Positions 36,869 to 46,512 of a stretch of 64,000 nucleotides of DNA are shown here, in pieces (positions within the stretch are counted from its first letter, which is position 1; every line of letters starts with the position of its first letter). A program made the translations under genes and the position numbers. The notes beneath the pieces are model-generated. The model did not search any database. It was not told the DNA's origin and saw nothing but the letters and a program-made list of their open reading frames with translations. The DNA comes from G963422445 sp963422445 (GTDB taxonomy: Bacteria > Pseudomonadota > Alphaproteobacteria > Thalassobaculales > Thalassobaculaceae). The stretch is from NCBI GenBank assembly GCA_963422445.2, contig OY729512.2:4402001-4466000 (forward strand), given 5' to 3'.

Positions 36869-37130
36869 CCTCCGGCGCTGGTGAGTCGATCACCACAGTC
36901 TATGAAGGTCGTCCGGACCGTCACCCCAACATATTGGGATGGTGAGTCAATTTGGAGCGCGCTTGGTATCAGAACCTATCTCCTGCCAGAGAACAGTATT
37001 CCATATCCTCGGGAAGACAGGGCAGCGCGGTAAAGCTTGTACAGGAGTAATCCCGGAACGGCATTGTCTCAATTACTGCCAACCAATTCCTGGCCTTCAC
37101 CCGTTGCAAGAAATGTGTCTTGTCTTCTCC

Positions 37131-37982
37131 TCAGATCCGCCTGCTCAGCGAAGCGAGCCACAGCGCCCACGATTTCAACGGCATTGGCGCATTGATGGAC
37201 GGGTCGAAGGCATTCCAGTTGGCCCGCTCAAGGCGCTGAAGATAAAGACGCGCAAGGCGCCCCGGAAGCCGGATCGGGTTCAATCTTCGATACCCTCCGG
37301 CGCGGCAGGTCGATGTCCGGTCGAGACGATCCTGGATCTGCAGCGCCACGGCCCGAATCGTATCGCGCAACCCCCGATGGTCCCGCAATGCCTTGTAGTC
37401 GCGGGCGGCCAGACCATAATCCAGCGGCAGGACGCAACGCCCGGCCCGGGCAAGATACGGCGTCGTACAAAGCAGGCCTGTCAGCGCCCAGGCGACCGCA
37501 ATGTTGTCGGCGCCAACCCGTACCGACACCGTGTCATGGTCGAGAACACGAAGAACAGCAGGCATCAAGGCGGTTCCTGTCGCTTCGGCATATCCCGTCA
37601 AGGCACCCATATCCGCCACCGGCGCATCGTCAAGATCACGCTCTCGGGCTTCGAGCAATGCGTGGAAGGGCGCCGGATCAAGGTCAAAATCGCGAAAGGT
37701 CACAGCCAAACCGATCGCCACTGGATGGGCTTGACGCTCACCCGCGGCAATCGCTGCGATGGCATCGCGCCACCATTGCAGCCGAATCCGGCCAAGCATC
37801 GTTTCGCGCACCGACTCGCGAATTCGCGCCACCTCACTGTTGAAGGCGTACAATGCGAACAGCGCCTCCCGTTGTCGGGCAGATGCAAACAGGCAGCAGA
37901 GGTAGCGGTCCCGGTCGTCACGGCGCAAAATCTCGCCGCAAGCCGACAACCCGAACGGCCTCGGGTGACGACCATCAGCCAA
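37131..37982 (-). CDS. Squalene/phytoene synthase-like protein (NDUFAF6 homologue)
   Basis: About 283 residues with the prenyl-synthase fold signature: EILRRDDRDRYLCCLFA, ALFALYAFNSEVARIRE, LQWWRDAI, GYAEATGTALMPAVL and PLDYGLAARDY. The usual Asp-rich catalytic motifs are weak, and the position next to an Mth938/NDUFAF3-like gene and secF points to the NDUFAF6 branch, a complex I assembly factor in mitochondria. The only in-frame start near the N terminus is TTG 37982, which overlaps the stop of the preceding gene. A true carotenoid or hopanoid enzyme is less likely because no other pathway genes are present. Confidence 0.75.
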   Translation of the reverse strand: MADGRHPRPFGLSACGEILRRDDRDRYLCCLFASARQREALFALYAFNSEVARIRESVRETMLGRIRLQWWRDAIAAIAAGERQAHPVAIGLAVTFRDFDLDPAPFHALLEARERDLDDAPVADMGALTGYAEATGTALMPAVLRVLDHDTVSVRVGADNIAVAWALTGLLCTTPYLARAGRCVLPLDYGLAARDYKALRDHRGLRDTIRAVALQIQDRLDRTSTCRAGGYRRLNPIRLPGRLARLYLQRLERANWNAFDPSINAPMPLKSWALWLASLSRRI

Positions 37983-38352
37983 TCGGCAGCAACGCCGCGG
38001 CTACGCGCCGCCCTTCCGTCATCAGGATGTTATAGGTCCGGCAAGCCGCTCCGGTATCCATGGCATCAATGACCGGTCCCCTCGCCCGGATCTCCGAACG
38101 CAGTTGCGCCGGAACCAGAACGGTTGTCGGTCCACAGCCCAGCAACAGGATCTCCGGAACATCATCAACGGCAAGAACCGGCGCCAGCATCTCGGTCGAT
38201 AGTGTTTCGAGGTTAGCCTCGGGCCAGGCGACACTGCGATGTGGAAATACGATCACCGGCCCCCGCCATGTGATCCCTGAGATCCGAAAACCGCCATCGC
38301 CATAGGCCTCGACCATTTGGCGTCCCTCAGGGACCAATGGCGTAACGTCCAT
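37975..38352 (-). CDS. Mth938-like (DUF498) protein, NDUFAF3 homologue
   Basis: About 125 residues from ATG 38352 (MDVTPLVPEGRQMV). Family text includes VEAYGDGGFRISGI, GPVIVFPHRSVAW, EILLLGCGPTTVL and DAMDTGAACRTYNILMTEGRRVAAALLPIG at the C terminus. The mitochondrial homologue NDUFAF3 assembles complex I; the bacterial role is inferred. The longer frame to 38487 is a shadow of secF. It starts 4 bp after secF and overlaps the NDUFAF6-like gene by 8 bp, so the two are probably co-translated. Confidence 0.85.
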   Translation of the reverse strand: MDVTPLVPEGRQMVEAYGDGGFRISGITWRGPVIVFPHRSVAWPEANLETLSTEMLAPVLAVDDVPEILLLGCGPTTVLVPAQLRSEIRARGPVIDAMDTGAACRTYNILMTEGRRVAAALLPIG

Positions 38353-38356
38353 GCGT

Positions 38357-39307
38357 TCAGCCGTCCTGTGGTCGTTCGTCCTGTGGCATCTGCAAGCCGC
38401 TCGCCTCGTCCTCGCCGCGCTTGAGATTGACATAGAGCAGGACTGGAACGGCAATGAAGATCGACGAATAGGTGCCGATACACACACCCCAGATCATCGC
38501 CAGCGCGAAATCGGCCAGAACCTCGCCACCGAAAAAGAAAATCGAAAACAACGCGAGCAATGTCGTCACCGATGTCATTGTCGTACGCGACAAGGTCTCG
38601 TTGATCGACATGTTGAACACGTCGACAAGATCCATGCGTTTGTATTTGCGGAGATTTTCCCGTACCCGGTCGTAAACGACGACAGTGTCATTGATCGAGT
38701 ATCCGGCGATGGTCAGAATGGCGGCCACGGTCGCGAGATTGAACTCGTATTGCAGCAACGCAAACAGACCGATGGTTGTCACGATATCGTGGCAAAGCGC
38801 GATGATCGCACCGATACCGAACTGCCACTCGAATCGGAACCAGATATAGAGCAGGATTGCCAACAGGGCGAGCCCGACCGCCAGGGCGCCGTCTTCCTTG
38901 AGTTCCTCGCCGACCGTCGGACCGACAAATTCTGTACGACGGTATTCAAGATCGCTGCCGAGCGCCTCCTTGACGGCCTCGATCGCGGCCAATTGCTCTC
39001 GCTCGGCACCGTCCTGACGCTGAATTCGAACCAGGACATCGGTTTCGGCACCGAATTCCTGAATACTGATTTCGCCAAGTCCCAGATCAGACAAGATCGC
39101 GCGGATATCAGGAATGTCGGCCGGCCCGGGCGTGCGGACCTCCATCAGGGTGCCGCCGCGAAAATCAATTCCGAAGTTAAGTCCCTGCGTCAGCAACGCT
39201 GCGACCGAACCGACGATCAACAGCAGCGACAACAGGAAGGCATAGGTCCGGTTCGCGACAAACGGGATACGGGTTCCCGGCCGAACAAAACGGATTGGTT
39301 TGAACAT
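38357..39307 (-). CDS. secF: Protein translocase subunit SecF
   Basis: 316 residues with six membrane segments. Motifs are NFGIDFRGGTLMEV at the first periplasmic domain, YIWFRFEWQFGIGAIIAL and AILTIAGYSINDTVVVYDRVREN. SecF works with SecD and YajC in the proton-driven late step of Sec export. It lies 15 bp after secD. The C-terminal tail (GEDEASGLQMPQDERPQDG) is short and charged. Confidence 0.96.
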   Translation of the reverse strand: MFKPIRFVRPGTRIPFVANRTYAFLLSLLLIVGSVAALLTQGLNFGIDFRGGTLMEVRTPGPADIPDIRAILSDLGLGEISIQEFGAETDVLVRIQRQDGAEREQLAAIEAVKEALGSDLEYRRTEFVGPTVGEELKEDGALAVGLALLAILLYIWFRFEWQFGIGAIIALCHDIVTTIGLFALLQYEFNLATVAAILTIAGYSINDTVVVYDRVRENLRKYKRMDLVDVFNMSINETLSRTTMTSVTTLLALFSIFFFGGEVLADFALAMIWGVCIGTYSSIFIAVPVLLYVNLKRGEDEASGLQMPQDERPQDG

Positions 39308-39322
39308 CCTGTGATCCTCGGC

Positions 39323-40894
39323 TCAGATCGGCAAAGCGCCTGACCGGCGCCGGCGCAGCCACATCACAACCATAAATCGCGTGACCATGATCGCCGTGAA
39401 CATCGACGTGACGATACCAATCGACAGCGTCACCGCGAAGCCCTTGATCGGCCCGGACCCAAAGGCATACAGCACGATGGCGGCAAACAATGTCGTCAGA
39501 TTGGAATCGATAATGGTTGTCAAGGCACGCTTGTAACCGGCATCGACCGCCGACATCGGCGTTCGTCCTTGCAAGACCTCTTCCCGGATTCGCTCGAAAA
39601 TCAGAACGTTGGCGTCGACCGCCATACCGATTGTAAGCACGATCCCGGCAATTCCCGGAAGCGTCAGGGTTGCCTGCAACGCCGACAGCCCGCCGAGGAT
39701 CAGCACGATATTGAAGAACAGCGCGATATCCGCGAACACACCGAACAGGCCATAGGCGACGACCATGAAGCCGATGACAAGGATCAGACCGATGATGCTC
39801 GCCAGCTTGCCGGCAGCAATGGAGTCGGCACCGAGCCCGGGGCCGACCGTCCGTTCCTCAAGAACCACGAGCGGCGCGGGCAGAGCACCGGCCCGCAGCA
39901 ACAACGCCAGATCATTGGCTGATTTGACGGTAAAATTGCCCGAGATGATGCCGGTACCGCCAACGATGGGTTCCCGAATCACCGGCGCGCTTATGACCTT
40001 GCCGTCGAGAACGATGGCAAATGGCAGGCTGACATTATCGGTCGTCGTGCGGCCGAAGCGTTTCGCGCCAAGCGTGTCGAACCGGAAACTCACCACCGGT
40101 TCGCCATCCTGAAATGCCGGCTGAGCATCGATCAGGTTTTCGCCACTGACTTCGACCCGCCGCCGAACCACATAAAAATGAGGTTGGCCGGACCCCAGAT
40201 TGCTCGCCTCCAGGAGTTCCGAACCCGGCGGCACCCGGCCGGCCCGGGCATTTTCGACCGACGCGGTTACGTCAACCAGCCGGAACACCATCTTCGCAGT
40301 TTGTCCGAGCAGGGCCTTGACGCGGTCGGGATCATCCACACCAGGCAACTGCACCAGAATCCGGTCATCACCCTGCCGCTGGATTGTCGGTTCACGAACT
40401 CCGGTCTCGTCGATACGCCGGCGCACGATTTCGATCGATTGCTGAAGTGCTGCCAGACGCGCCTGTTCCTCGGCATCCTCGGTCAGGACGATCCTGGTAT
40501 CGCCGTCGTCATCCACGGTAACGATCGTCTGCGGGTCGAGACCATCGAGGATCTCGCGGACCCGCCCGATATCGCCCGGGTCTCGAACCGTGAATTTGAC
40601 AGCTCTGGCGGTCGCGCCGAGATTCCGGTACCCGATCCGCTTTTTGCGCAGCGCCTGCCGCACCGCATCGACAATGCTCTCCAGCCGTTCTTCTATGACG
40701 ACATCGAGTTCGACACGCAGCAACAGATACGAGCCGCCCTGCAAATCAAGCCCGAGACTGACCTTCTTGCCGGGCGCGAAACTCGGAACATCGTCGGAAA
40801 AATCGATCTCGATCGCATTGGGCGTGGCGTAGATCAGGCCGATCAGGCAAACCAGAAACACCACCACGATCTTCCAGGGAGGAAACTGCAGCAT
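39323..40894 (-). CDS. secD: Protein translocase subunit SecD
   Basis: 523 residues. A first membrane helix near residues 7-24 precedes the large periplasmic P1 domain, which begins SLGLDLQGGSYLLLRVELD and includes RRIDETGVREPTIQRQGDDRILVQLPGV (family signature, in part). Five further helices follow, with GMAVDANVLIFERIREE and the C-terminal GPIKGFAVTLSIGIVTSMFTAI. It is co-transcribed between yajC and secF. Confidence 0.96.
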   Translation of the reverse strand: MLQFPPWKIVVVFLVCLIGLIYATPNAIEIDFSDDVPSFAPGKKVSLGLDLQGGSYLLLRVELDVVIEERLESIVDAVRQALRKKRIGYRNLGATARAVKFTVRDPGDIGRVREILDGLDPQTIVTVDDDGDTRIVLTEDAEEQARLAALQQSIEIVRRRIDETGVREPTIQRQGDDRILVQLPGVDDPDRVKALLGQTAKMVFRLVDVTASVENARAGRVPPGSELLEASNLGSGQPHFYVVRRRVEVSGENLIDAQPAFQDGEPVVSFRFDTLGAKRFGRTTTDNVSLPFAIVLDGKVISAPVIREPIVGGTGIISGNFTVKSANDLALLLRAGALPAPLVVLEERTVGPGLGADSIAAGKLASIIGLILVIGFMVVAYGLFGVFADIALFFNIVLILGGLSALQATLTLPGIAGIVLTIGMAVDANVLIFERIREEVLQGRTPMSAVDAGYKRALTTIIDSNLTTLFAAIVLYAFGSGPIKGFAVTLSIGIVTSMFTAIMVTRFMVVMWLRRRRSGALPI

Positions 40895-40947
40895 CGCCTC
40901 ACGCCGTCCGTCCGTTTACGAATTGCATTGACAAGGAAGCGCCCGCT

Positions 40948-41274
40948 TCAGGTTTTGGGAACGACTTCGGAGATCATCCCCCGGCGAATCTGCACCCTGA
41001 CGCCTTCGGCGATATCGAGTTCGAGCTCGTCGCGGTCTTCGTGCACCTTGACCACCTTGCCGATGAGGCCGCCATTGGTCACAATTCGATCGTTACGCTT
41101 GATCTTCGACAGCATTTCCTTGTGCTCTTTCATCCGCTTCTGTTGCGGTCGAATAAGCAGGAAATAAAACACCACGAATATGAGAACGAGCGGCGCCAAC
41201 GCCACCAGATCAAAACCGCCGCCATCCCCGGATTGGGCAAAGGCCGGTGTGCTGAACATGAACATCTCCATCAT
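40948..41274 (-). CDS. yajC: Preprotein translocase subunit YajC
   Basis: 108 residues: one N-terminal membrane helix (LVALAPLVLIFVVFYFLLI), the conserved cytoplasmic start RPQQKRMKEHKEML, then NDRIVTNGGLIGKVVKV and RGMISEVVPKT. A YajC-SecDF accessory subunit. It sits 53 bp upstream of secD in the conserved alphaproteobacterial order. Confidence 0.95.
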   Translation of the reverse strand: MMEMFMFSTPAFAQSGDGGGFDLVALAPLVLIFVVFYFLLIRPQQKRMKEHKEMLSKIKRNDRIVTNGGLIGKVVKVHEDRDELELDIAEGVRVQIRRGMISEVVPKT

Positions 41275-41424
41275 CTGCGGAATTCGGCCAAACTACACCT
41301 GATCAGACAGGGCATCAGCAAGAACCGCCTCACTCAGTGAGCCGGACTATACCGACGCAACAGCCAATTGCAATGAAATGCCGGGGCCGACATGAAAGAG
41401 GGGTCGCCGACGACGCCATCCGGT

Positions 41425-42423
41425 TCATGTCTCGAGCTGTTTGCGAGGGTCGACAGCGCGAGCGCCTCGCCGCACTTCAAAATGCAGTTGCGGCCGCCGG
41501 ACATCCCCGGTCTCGCCGATCGCCGCGATCGTCTGGCCTCGCTTGACAACATCGCCCCGTTTCACCAGCAGCCGGTCGGCATGGGCATAAGCGGTTATCC
41601 AGCCGCCAGCATGCTTGATCAGCAGCAGTTTTCCGAAACCGCGCAATTGTGATCCGGCATAAGCGACGATGCCGTTGTCGGCTGCAAGAATTGGGGCGCC
41701 ACGCGGCGCTGCAATGTTGATCCCATCATTGTGAAGACCGCCTTTGCGCGGCCCAAAATTCGATATCACGCGTCCGCGCACAGGCCAGAGAAACCGTTTG
41801 CCGCCGCGTTGCGGTGGCGCCGCCATGCGAATCGTCCTGGATTGCGTCCCCTTCCGCGCCGCCGGCGTAACCGGTTCGGGACTCGCGGATGTCGCCGCAA
41901 TAACCGTCGTCTGGCGAGCCGGCCTTGGCAAGGGCAGTGGCGGTGTTGTTGCCGGACCCGGCACAACCGGTCCGCTCCTGGCTGCGGCGACCGGGTGGCG
42001 GCCAGTCCGGCGCGCCGGTAACTTGAGAATCTGACCGGCCGAGATCTGATAAGGTGGCCCGATCTGGTTCAGCGATACCAGACTCCGCATTTCAATGTCG
42101 TAATGCCGGGCAATCGAATAGATCGTATCACCACTCTGCACGACATGACTGCGGCTGCGCGGCAACCGCAATTGTTGGCCAACCTGCAGAACGAATGGTG
42201 GTTCGAGACCGTTTTCTTCGATGATCGCCCGCATGGACAGACGATAACGCCGGGCAATCGCATAAACCGTATCACCGGGCATGGCGGTCACAAGGCCGGA
42301 TGTCGGCTTCGGCAGCCGCCCCTCTGATGGTGCTCCGACCCAAGGTCGCGCACCACCGCCGTCCGAACATCCAGAGACAAGACCCACAAGCAACACGAGC
42401 AGAAGGAACAGCAATCTGGTCAT
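41425..42423 (-). CDS. NlpD-like lipoprotein with LysM repeats and degenerate M23 domain
   Basis: About 332 residues from ATG 42423 (MTRLLFLLLVLLVGLVSGCSD); a lipobox ends at Cys19. Two LysM repeats bind peptidoglycan: AMPGDTVYAIARRYRLSMRAII and VQSGDTIYSIARHYDIEMRSLV (each shown in part). A Pro/Arg-rich linker is followed by a C-terminal M23 domain: GRVISNFGPRKGGLHNDGINIAAP, LLIKHAGGWITAYAH, GDVRRPQLHFEVRRG. The active M23 pattern HxxxD plus HxH is not intact (HNDGIN and QLHFE), as in NlpD/EnvC activators, so it is likely a regulator of amidases. An ATG at 42462 would add 13 residues. Confidence 0.88.
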   Translation of the reverse strand: MTRLLFLLLVLLVGLVSGCSDGGGARPWVGAPSEGRLPKPTSGLVTAMPGDTVYAIARRYRLSMRAIIEENGLEPPFVLQVGQQLRLPRSRSHVVQSGDTIYSIARHYDIEMRSLVSLNQIGPPYQISAGQILKLPARRTGRHPVAAARSGPVVPGPATTPPLPLPRPARQTTVIAATSASPEPVTPAARKGTQSRTIRMAAPPQRGGKRFLWPVRGRVISNFGPRKGGLHNDGINIAAPRGAPILAADNGIVAYAGSQLRGFGKLLLIKHAGGWITAYAHADRLLVKRGDVVKRGQTIAAIGETGDVRRPQLHFEVRRGARAVDPRKQLET

Positions 42424-42506
42424 AACAACGAGCCTGGCAGCGTCTCTGGTTGACGTTGCCATATTGTAGATTTTGTCCGGTGTCGTCTCAAGCAGACGCC
42501 GCCGGA

Positions 42507-43139
42507 TCAATCGGGAACAAGGGGGACGAAACGGACTGGAAGAATTTCCCTGCTCTCGAATCGGTCGCCGGTGCGCACGACCCGAACCAGCATCTGTTCG
42601 CCATTCTCCGGACCCACAGGGACCACCATGATGCCGCCGTCAACAAGTTGTTCCGCGAGAACCATTGGTAATTCGGGTGCCGCCGCGGTGACGATGATCC
42701 GGTCGAATGGCGCCTGTTGTGGCCAACCCGCAGCACCGTCGCCAAGACGAGAAACAACCGTGTGCAGGTCGAGCTCGCGAAAGCGTTGATCGGCCGTGGT
42801 CAGCAACTCTCGATGATGTTCGACAGTATAGACCCTGCGGCACAGACCGGCGAGCACGGCTGCCTGATAGCCGGAACCGGTGCCGACCTCCAGAACCTTG
42901 TGACGGTTGTTGAGTTCAAGTGCCTCGGTCATGAAGGCAACAACGAAAGGCTGACTGATCGTTTGTCCGGTCGCAATTGGCAGCGCCCGGTTTTCGTAGG
43001 CATGACGGCGAAAGGTTTCCGGGACGAATAATTCGCGCGGCACCCGTTCTATGGCGTTCAGAACAGCGATATCACTGATCCCCGAGCGCCTCAACTTCAT
43101 GATCAGCTTTATCTTTTCAACTTCAAGACAGCTCACCAA
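42507..43139 (-). CDS. pcm: Protein-L-isoaspartate O-methyltransferase Pcm
   Basis: 210 residues. It repairs isoaspartyl residues in aged proteins using SAM. Motifs: RVPRELFVP, the family signature ATGQTISQPFVVAFMTEAL, SAM-binding VLEVGTGSGYQAAVLA, and FDRIIVTAAAPELP. It overlaps the 3' end of surE by 7 bp, the classic surE-pcm pairing. Confidence 0.95.
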   Translation of the reverse strand: MVSCLEVEKIKLIMKLRRSGISDIAVLNAIERVPRELFVPETFRRHAYENRALPIATGQTISQPFVVAFMTEALELNNRHKVLEVGTGSGYQAAVLAGLCRRVYTVEHHRELLTTADQRFRELDLHTVVSRLGDGAAGWPQQAPFDRIIVTAAAPELPMVLAEQLVDGGIMVVPVGPENGEQMLVRVVRTGDRFESREILPVRFVPLVPD

Positions 43140-43915
43140 AGAACCTCCGACAATGTCGCGAGCGCTTTCTCGTCTGTAAAATCGGTCTTGATCGGGGTCA
43201 CTGAAATTACACCAGCGGCAATGGCCGCAATATCGTCCGCCCCCTGCGTGTCCTGTTCAAGAAATTTCTCGCCGATCCAGTAATACGGGCGGCCTCTCGG
43301 ATCGTGGGCCTCGGCAATCCGATCGCCAGCCTTTGCGTGCCCCTGTCTGACGACCCGGACCGCAACAGGATTCGAATGCGGCTCGGCCGGGAAGTTCACG
43401 TTGATCAAGGTGCCGGATGGCCAACCCACACCGATCAGTCGTTCGGTCAGCGCCATAAGATACGATTGCGCGACGCTCCAGTCCTCGGACCGATCGGGTT
43501 GCATCTCCTGACTAAAAGCGATCGCGGGAATTCCGAGAAGCGTCGCTTCGATAGCTGCGGCAACCGTTCCTGAATATGTCACATCCTCACCAAGATTAGT
43601 GTCGCAGTTGACGCCGGACAGCACGAAATCCGGCCTTTGTCCCTCCATGATCCGGTTGACCGCCAGCATGACACAATCGGTCGGGGTGCCGTCGATGGAA
43701 TAGGTATTGTGACCGCGTTCACGAATCCGCAGTGGCCTTTGCAGCGTCAGGGAATGACCGGCGCCACTCTGCTGGCTCTCTGGCGCCACAACCCAGACAT
43801 CGTCACAACTCGCTTCGATCGCCGTGCGCAGCACGGCCAGACCCGTCGCATCGAAACCGTCATCATTGCTGAGCAGGATGCGGGCCTGTTGCAGTGGAAG
43901 CGAATCGATGCCCAT
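43133..43915 (-). CDS. surE: 5'/3'-nucleotidase SurE
   Basis: 260 residues. Metal-dependent nucleoside monophosphatase. The signature ILLSNDDGFDATGL holds the DD metal ligands; WVVAPESQQSGAGHSLTL, SIDGTPTDCV and SGVNCDTNLGEDVTYSGTVAAA (in part) complete the active site. It lies 10 bp downstream of serS. Confidence 0.96.
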   Translation of the reverse strand: MGIDSLPLQQARILLSNDDGFDATGLAVLRTAIEASCDDVWVVAPESQQSGAGHSLTLQRPLRIRERGHNTYSIDGTPTDCVMLAVNRIMEGQRPDFVLSGVNCDTNLGEDVTYSGTVAAAIEATLLGIPAIAFSQEMQPDRSEDWSVAQSYLMALTERLIGVGWPSGTLINVNFPAEPHSNPVAVRVVRQGHAKAGDRIAEAHDPRGRPYYWIGEKFLEQDTQGADDIAAIAAGVISVTPIKTDFTDEKALATLSEVLW

Positions 43916-43925
43916 ACCGCCACTC

Positions 43926-45218
43926 TCAATCCGCCAGCCCGGAGATCTGAGACAGGCCGTCCATGTATCGCCGGAGCGCTTCGGGCACGACGATGCTCCC
44001 GTCGGCCTGCTGGTAGTTTTCCAGGATCGCGATCAAGGTTCTGCCCACCGCAAGGCCGGACCCATTCAGCGTATGCACGAATTCGGTCGGACCGCCCGCG
44101 GCGGGACGAAAGCGCGCCCGCATCCGGCGAGCCTGGAAGTCGCCACAGTTAGAGCAGCTGGAGATCTCCCGATACCGGCCAGTTCCATCATCCTGCCCCG
44201 GCAGCCAGACTTCGATGTCGTAGGTCTTCTCGGCCGCGAACCCGGTGTCCCCGGAGCACAGGATGACGGTCCGATACGGCAGGCCAAGCTGGCGCAGGAT
44301 ATTCTCCGCACACTCCGTAATGCGCTCATGTTCTGCTTTCGACCGGTCGGGATGCGTAATCGATACCATTTCGACCTTGTGAAACTGGTGCATGCGGATC
44401 ATTCCGCGGGTATCGCGTCCAGCGGCCCCGGCTTCGGACCGGAAACACGGCGTAAAGGCCGTAAACCGCAATGGCAAATCCTCTTCTTCGAGAATATCAC
44501 CCGCCACGAGATTGGTCAGAGAAACTTCAGACGTCGGGATCAGCCATAAATCATCGGTTGTGCGGAACTGCTGGTCGGCAAATTTCGGCAATTGTCCAGT
44601 GCCGTAAAGCGCATGGCCATGGACCATCAGCGGCGGCGAGACCTCGGTGTAGCCGTAATCACCGGTCTGATGATCAAGCATGAAGTTTGCCAGGGCCCGC
44701 TCGAGACGCGATAGCGCTCCCGTCAGCACGACGAAGCGAGCCCCCGCCATTTTCGCGGCAGCCCGAAAGTCCATCTGACCGAGACGTTCCCCAAGCGCGA
44801 CATGGTCACAGGGCGTAAATTCAAATGCGGGCAATGTTCCGGCCCGACGAATTTCTACATTATGCTTCTCGTCCTGACCGTCCGGCACGTCTCCCGAGAG
44901 GCAGTTCGGCAATCCGCCGAGCATTTCCTCAAGATCGGCTTCAAACCCGCGGCCATCGGCCTCAAGGTTCTGGATTCGCTCCTTGATGCCGCTCACCTCA
45001 TCGATCAGCGGCGCGATGTCCCCGCCTTCGCGTTTCAGAGCACCAACCTGTCTCGAAACCTCGTTGCGGCGCCGTTGCAAGGTCTGCAGGGCTGTCAAGC
45101 CGTCTCGCCGGGTCTTGTCGATGACAAGCAACCGCTCCGCCACAGCCGGTAGTCCTCGCCGCGCCATGGCCCGATCGAATCCTTCCGCATCGTTGCTGAT
45201 TTTTCTGATGTCGTGCAC
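43926..45218 (-). CDS. serS: Seryl-tRNA synthetase
   Basis: 430 residues, class II synthetase. The N-terminal long coiled-coil arm that binds the tRNA-Ser variable loop spans about residues 25-105 (LQRRRNEVSRQVGALKREGG). Motif 1 region: DYGYTEVSPPLMV. Motif 2: FRSEAGAAGRDTRGMIRMHQF. Motif 3: SGLAVGRTLIAILENYQ. It normally follows tatC in this block; here 5.7 kb of mobile and higBA sequence separates them. Confidence 0.97.
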   Translation of the reverse strand: MHDIRKISNDAEGFDRAMARRGLPAVAERLLVIDKTRRDGLTALQTLQRRRNEVSRQVGALKREGGDIAPLIDEVSGIKERIQNLEADGRGFEADLEEMLGGLPNCLSGDVPDGQDEKHNVEIRRAGTLPAFEFTPCDHVALGERLGQMDFRAAAKMAGARFVVLTGALSRLERALANFMLDHQTGDYGYTEVSPPLMVHGHALYGTGQLPKFADQQFRTTDDLWLIPTSEVSLTNLVAGDILEEEDLPLRFTAFTPCFRSEAGAAGRDTRGMIRMHQFHKVEMVSITHPDRSKAEHERITECAENILRQLGLPYRTVILCSGDTGFAAEKTYDIEVWLPGQDDGTGRYREISSCSNCGDFQARRMRARFRPAAGGPTEFVHTLNGSGLAVGRTLIAILENYQQADGSIVVPEALRRYMDGLSQISGLAD

Positions 45219-45689
45219 GGAAATGTCCTGAAGGGACCGAAAAAAACAAAGTTGGACGGTTATATCGGAATGTGCCGGAATGTCTATAGAAGGACCGTGT
45301 TCGGCACTGCGATCCTACACTAAGCGCATCTTGTTTTTGTCGTTCGAGCCTTTTGCAGAATTGCCCGGCCAGCCGATTTTACGGCCGCCGGCCCGGATTT
45401 TCAGGCGGCAGATTGAAGATTTTCTGTAACTGCCCGGGTCGGGTGTTGTTCTGGCATGACGAACAGAAAGTTGCGTATTATCAATGAGTCAATGGGTTCT
45501 GGATCGTGTCGTGATGGGTGATTTTCTGCAAGATCCGGTGGTCTGTAGAGGTGCCGGCGCCGCCTGCGGCGTTGATATGAGATCAGGGAATGCTCCAACA
45601 CACAAGTTGTGCTATGATTGGGTATGGACACACTAGATCAGTGTTATCCCGATGCCAGTATCGCTGCTACCGTCCGCCGTGTTCGGCTC
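45219..45689. other. Intergenic sequence upstream of serS
   Basis: About 470 bp without a convincing gene. It holds the serS promoter region (not identified by a clear motif) and probably the left boundary of the ISKra4-like remnant. Short frames on both strands (for example 45401-45631) show no family resemblance. Confidence 0.45.
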
Positions 45690-46460
45690 GTTGTCCGCTG
45701 ACGCGCCCACGCCGGATGTCGAGCTTGTTTTCGCCGAGAGTCCGACCCAGGTTTCAACCCTGTGCAAGGAGCCGTTGAAGGCCAGCGGTGTTTCCTGGAG
45801 TTTCGCGGCTTTTGATACGCAGCTCAAAACGACATTGAATGACGTGGGCTGCTGCGTTCTGGCTAAGGCGATCGATGATTGTCCTGCCGATTCTGACACC
45901 CTTGAACGGGGGACGGTCGGGTTTATCGGCGTGTTGCTTCGAGCAGACACACGATCCTGACATCCTTGGTCCGGTCTCGTCTCTTCGGCCGCGCTATCGC
46001 TGTTCAGGCGTGTCGACATCGCTTGGTCCGGCTGATGAAAGCCTGGGTCTTGTGGCGGATTATCCGACCGGTCCGGCAGCAGAGATCGGACCTTTCATGA
46101 TGGGGCTATGCATGCCACGCGACTGTGTCGATATCTTTGAGAGAGTTGGCGGCATGAGACCGTCTGTCGGCATGCTTCAGCGTCTGATGGTGAGGGTCCA
46201 TGAGACTTGGGGGTCGATCCGCGAACCGATTCTGTCCGGTCTCCGGGCCGGGGAGGGCATTCCGGCGGCGACGCGGAGCGTGACGGTGTCGCTGGACGGC
46301 ATCATGGTGCCGCTTCAGCCGCGGGCCCGGTCGTATCTGGACGCAGCCTGGCGGGAGGCGTCCTGGTGGCACGGTCAGGTTTTACGACAGCGATGGCAAG
46401 CAATTGAAGATGCTGCACGTTCGACTGACATTACCGCCTCGGACCTGACTTGTGCCGTTG
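45690..46460 (+). pseudogene. ISKra4-like transposase remnant, multiple frameshifts
   Basis: Pieces in different phases fit one transposase: DGRVYRRVASSRHTILTSL, then SLGLVADYPTGPAAEIGPFMM, CVDIFERVGGMRPSVGMLQRL, SVTVSLDGIMVPLQP, YLDAAWREAS, and after a shift near 46390 FYDSDGKQLKMLHVRLTLPPRT ending at a stop. The order (GGM-PS--L, then VSLDG-M, then YD-DG--L) is that of ISKra4 proteins. The C-terminal half is absent. The boundaries are approximate. The neighbouring higA begins about 50 bp past it on the other strand. Confidence 0.55.
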
Positions 46461-46512
46461 GCTCCACGAGGGTGTTGCTGCGCTTCAACTCACTTCTACC
46501 TGCTCAGGTCTC

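Noticed and set aside
35740..36960. Exact ends of the intact IS630 element next to trmFO
   Set aside because: No pair of inverted ends with flanking TA could be matched by eye, so only the transposase gene is called.
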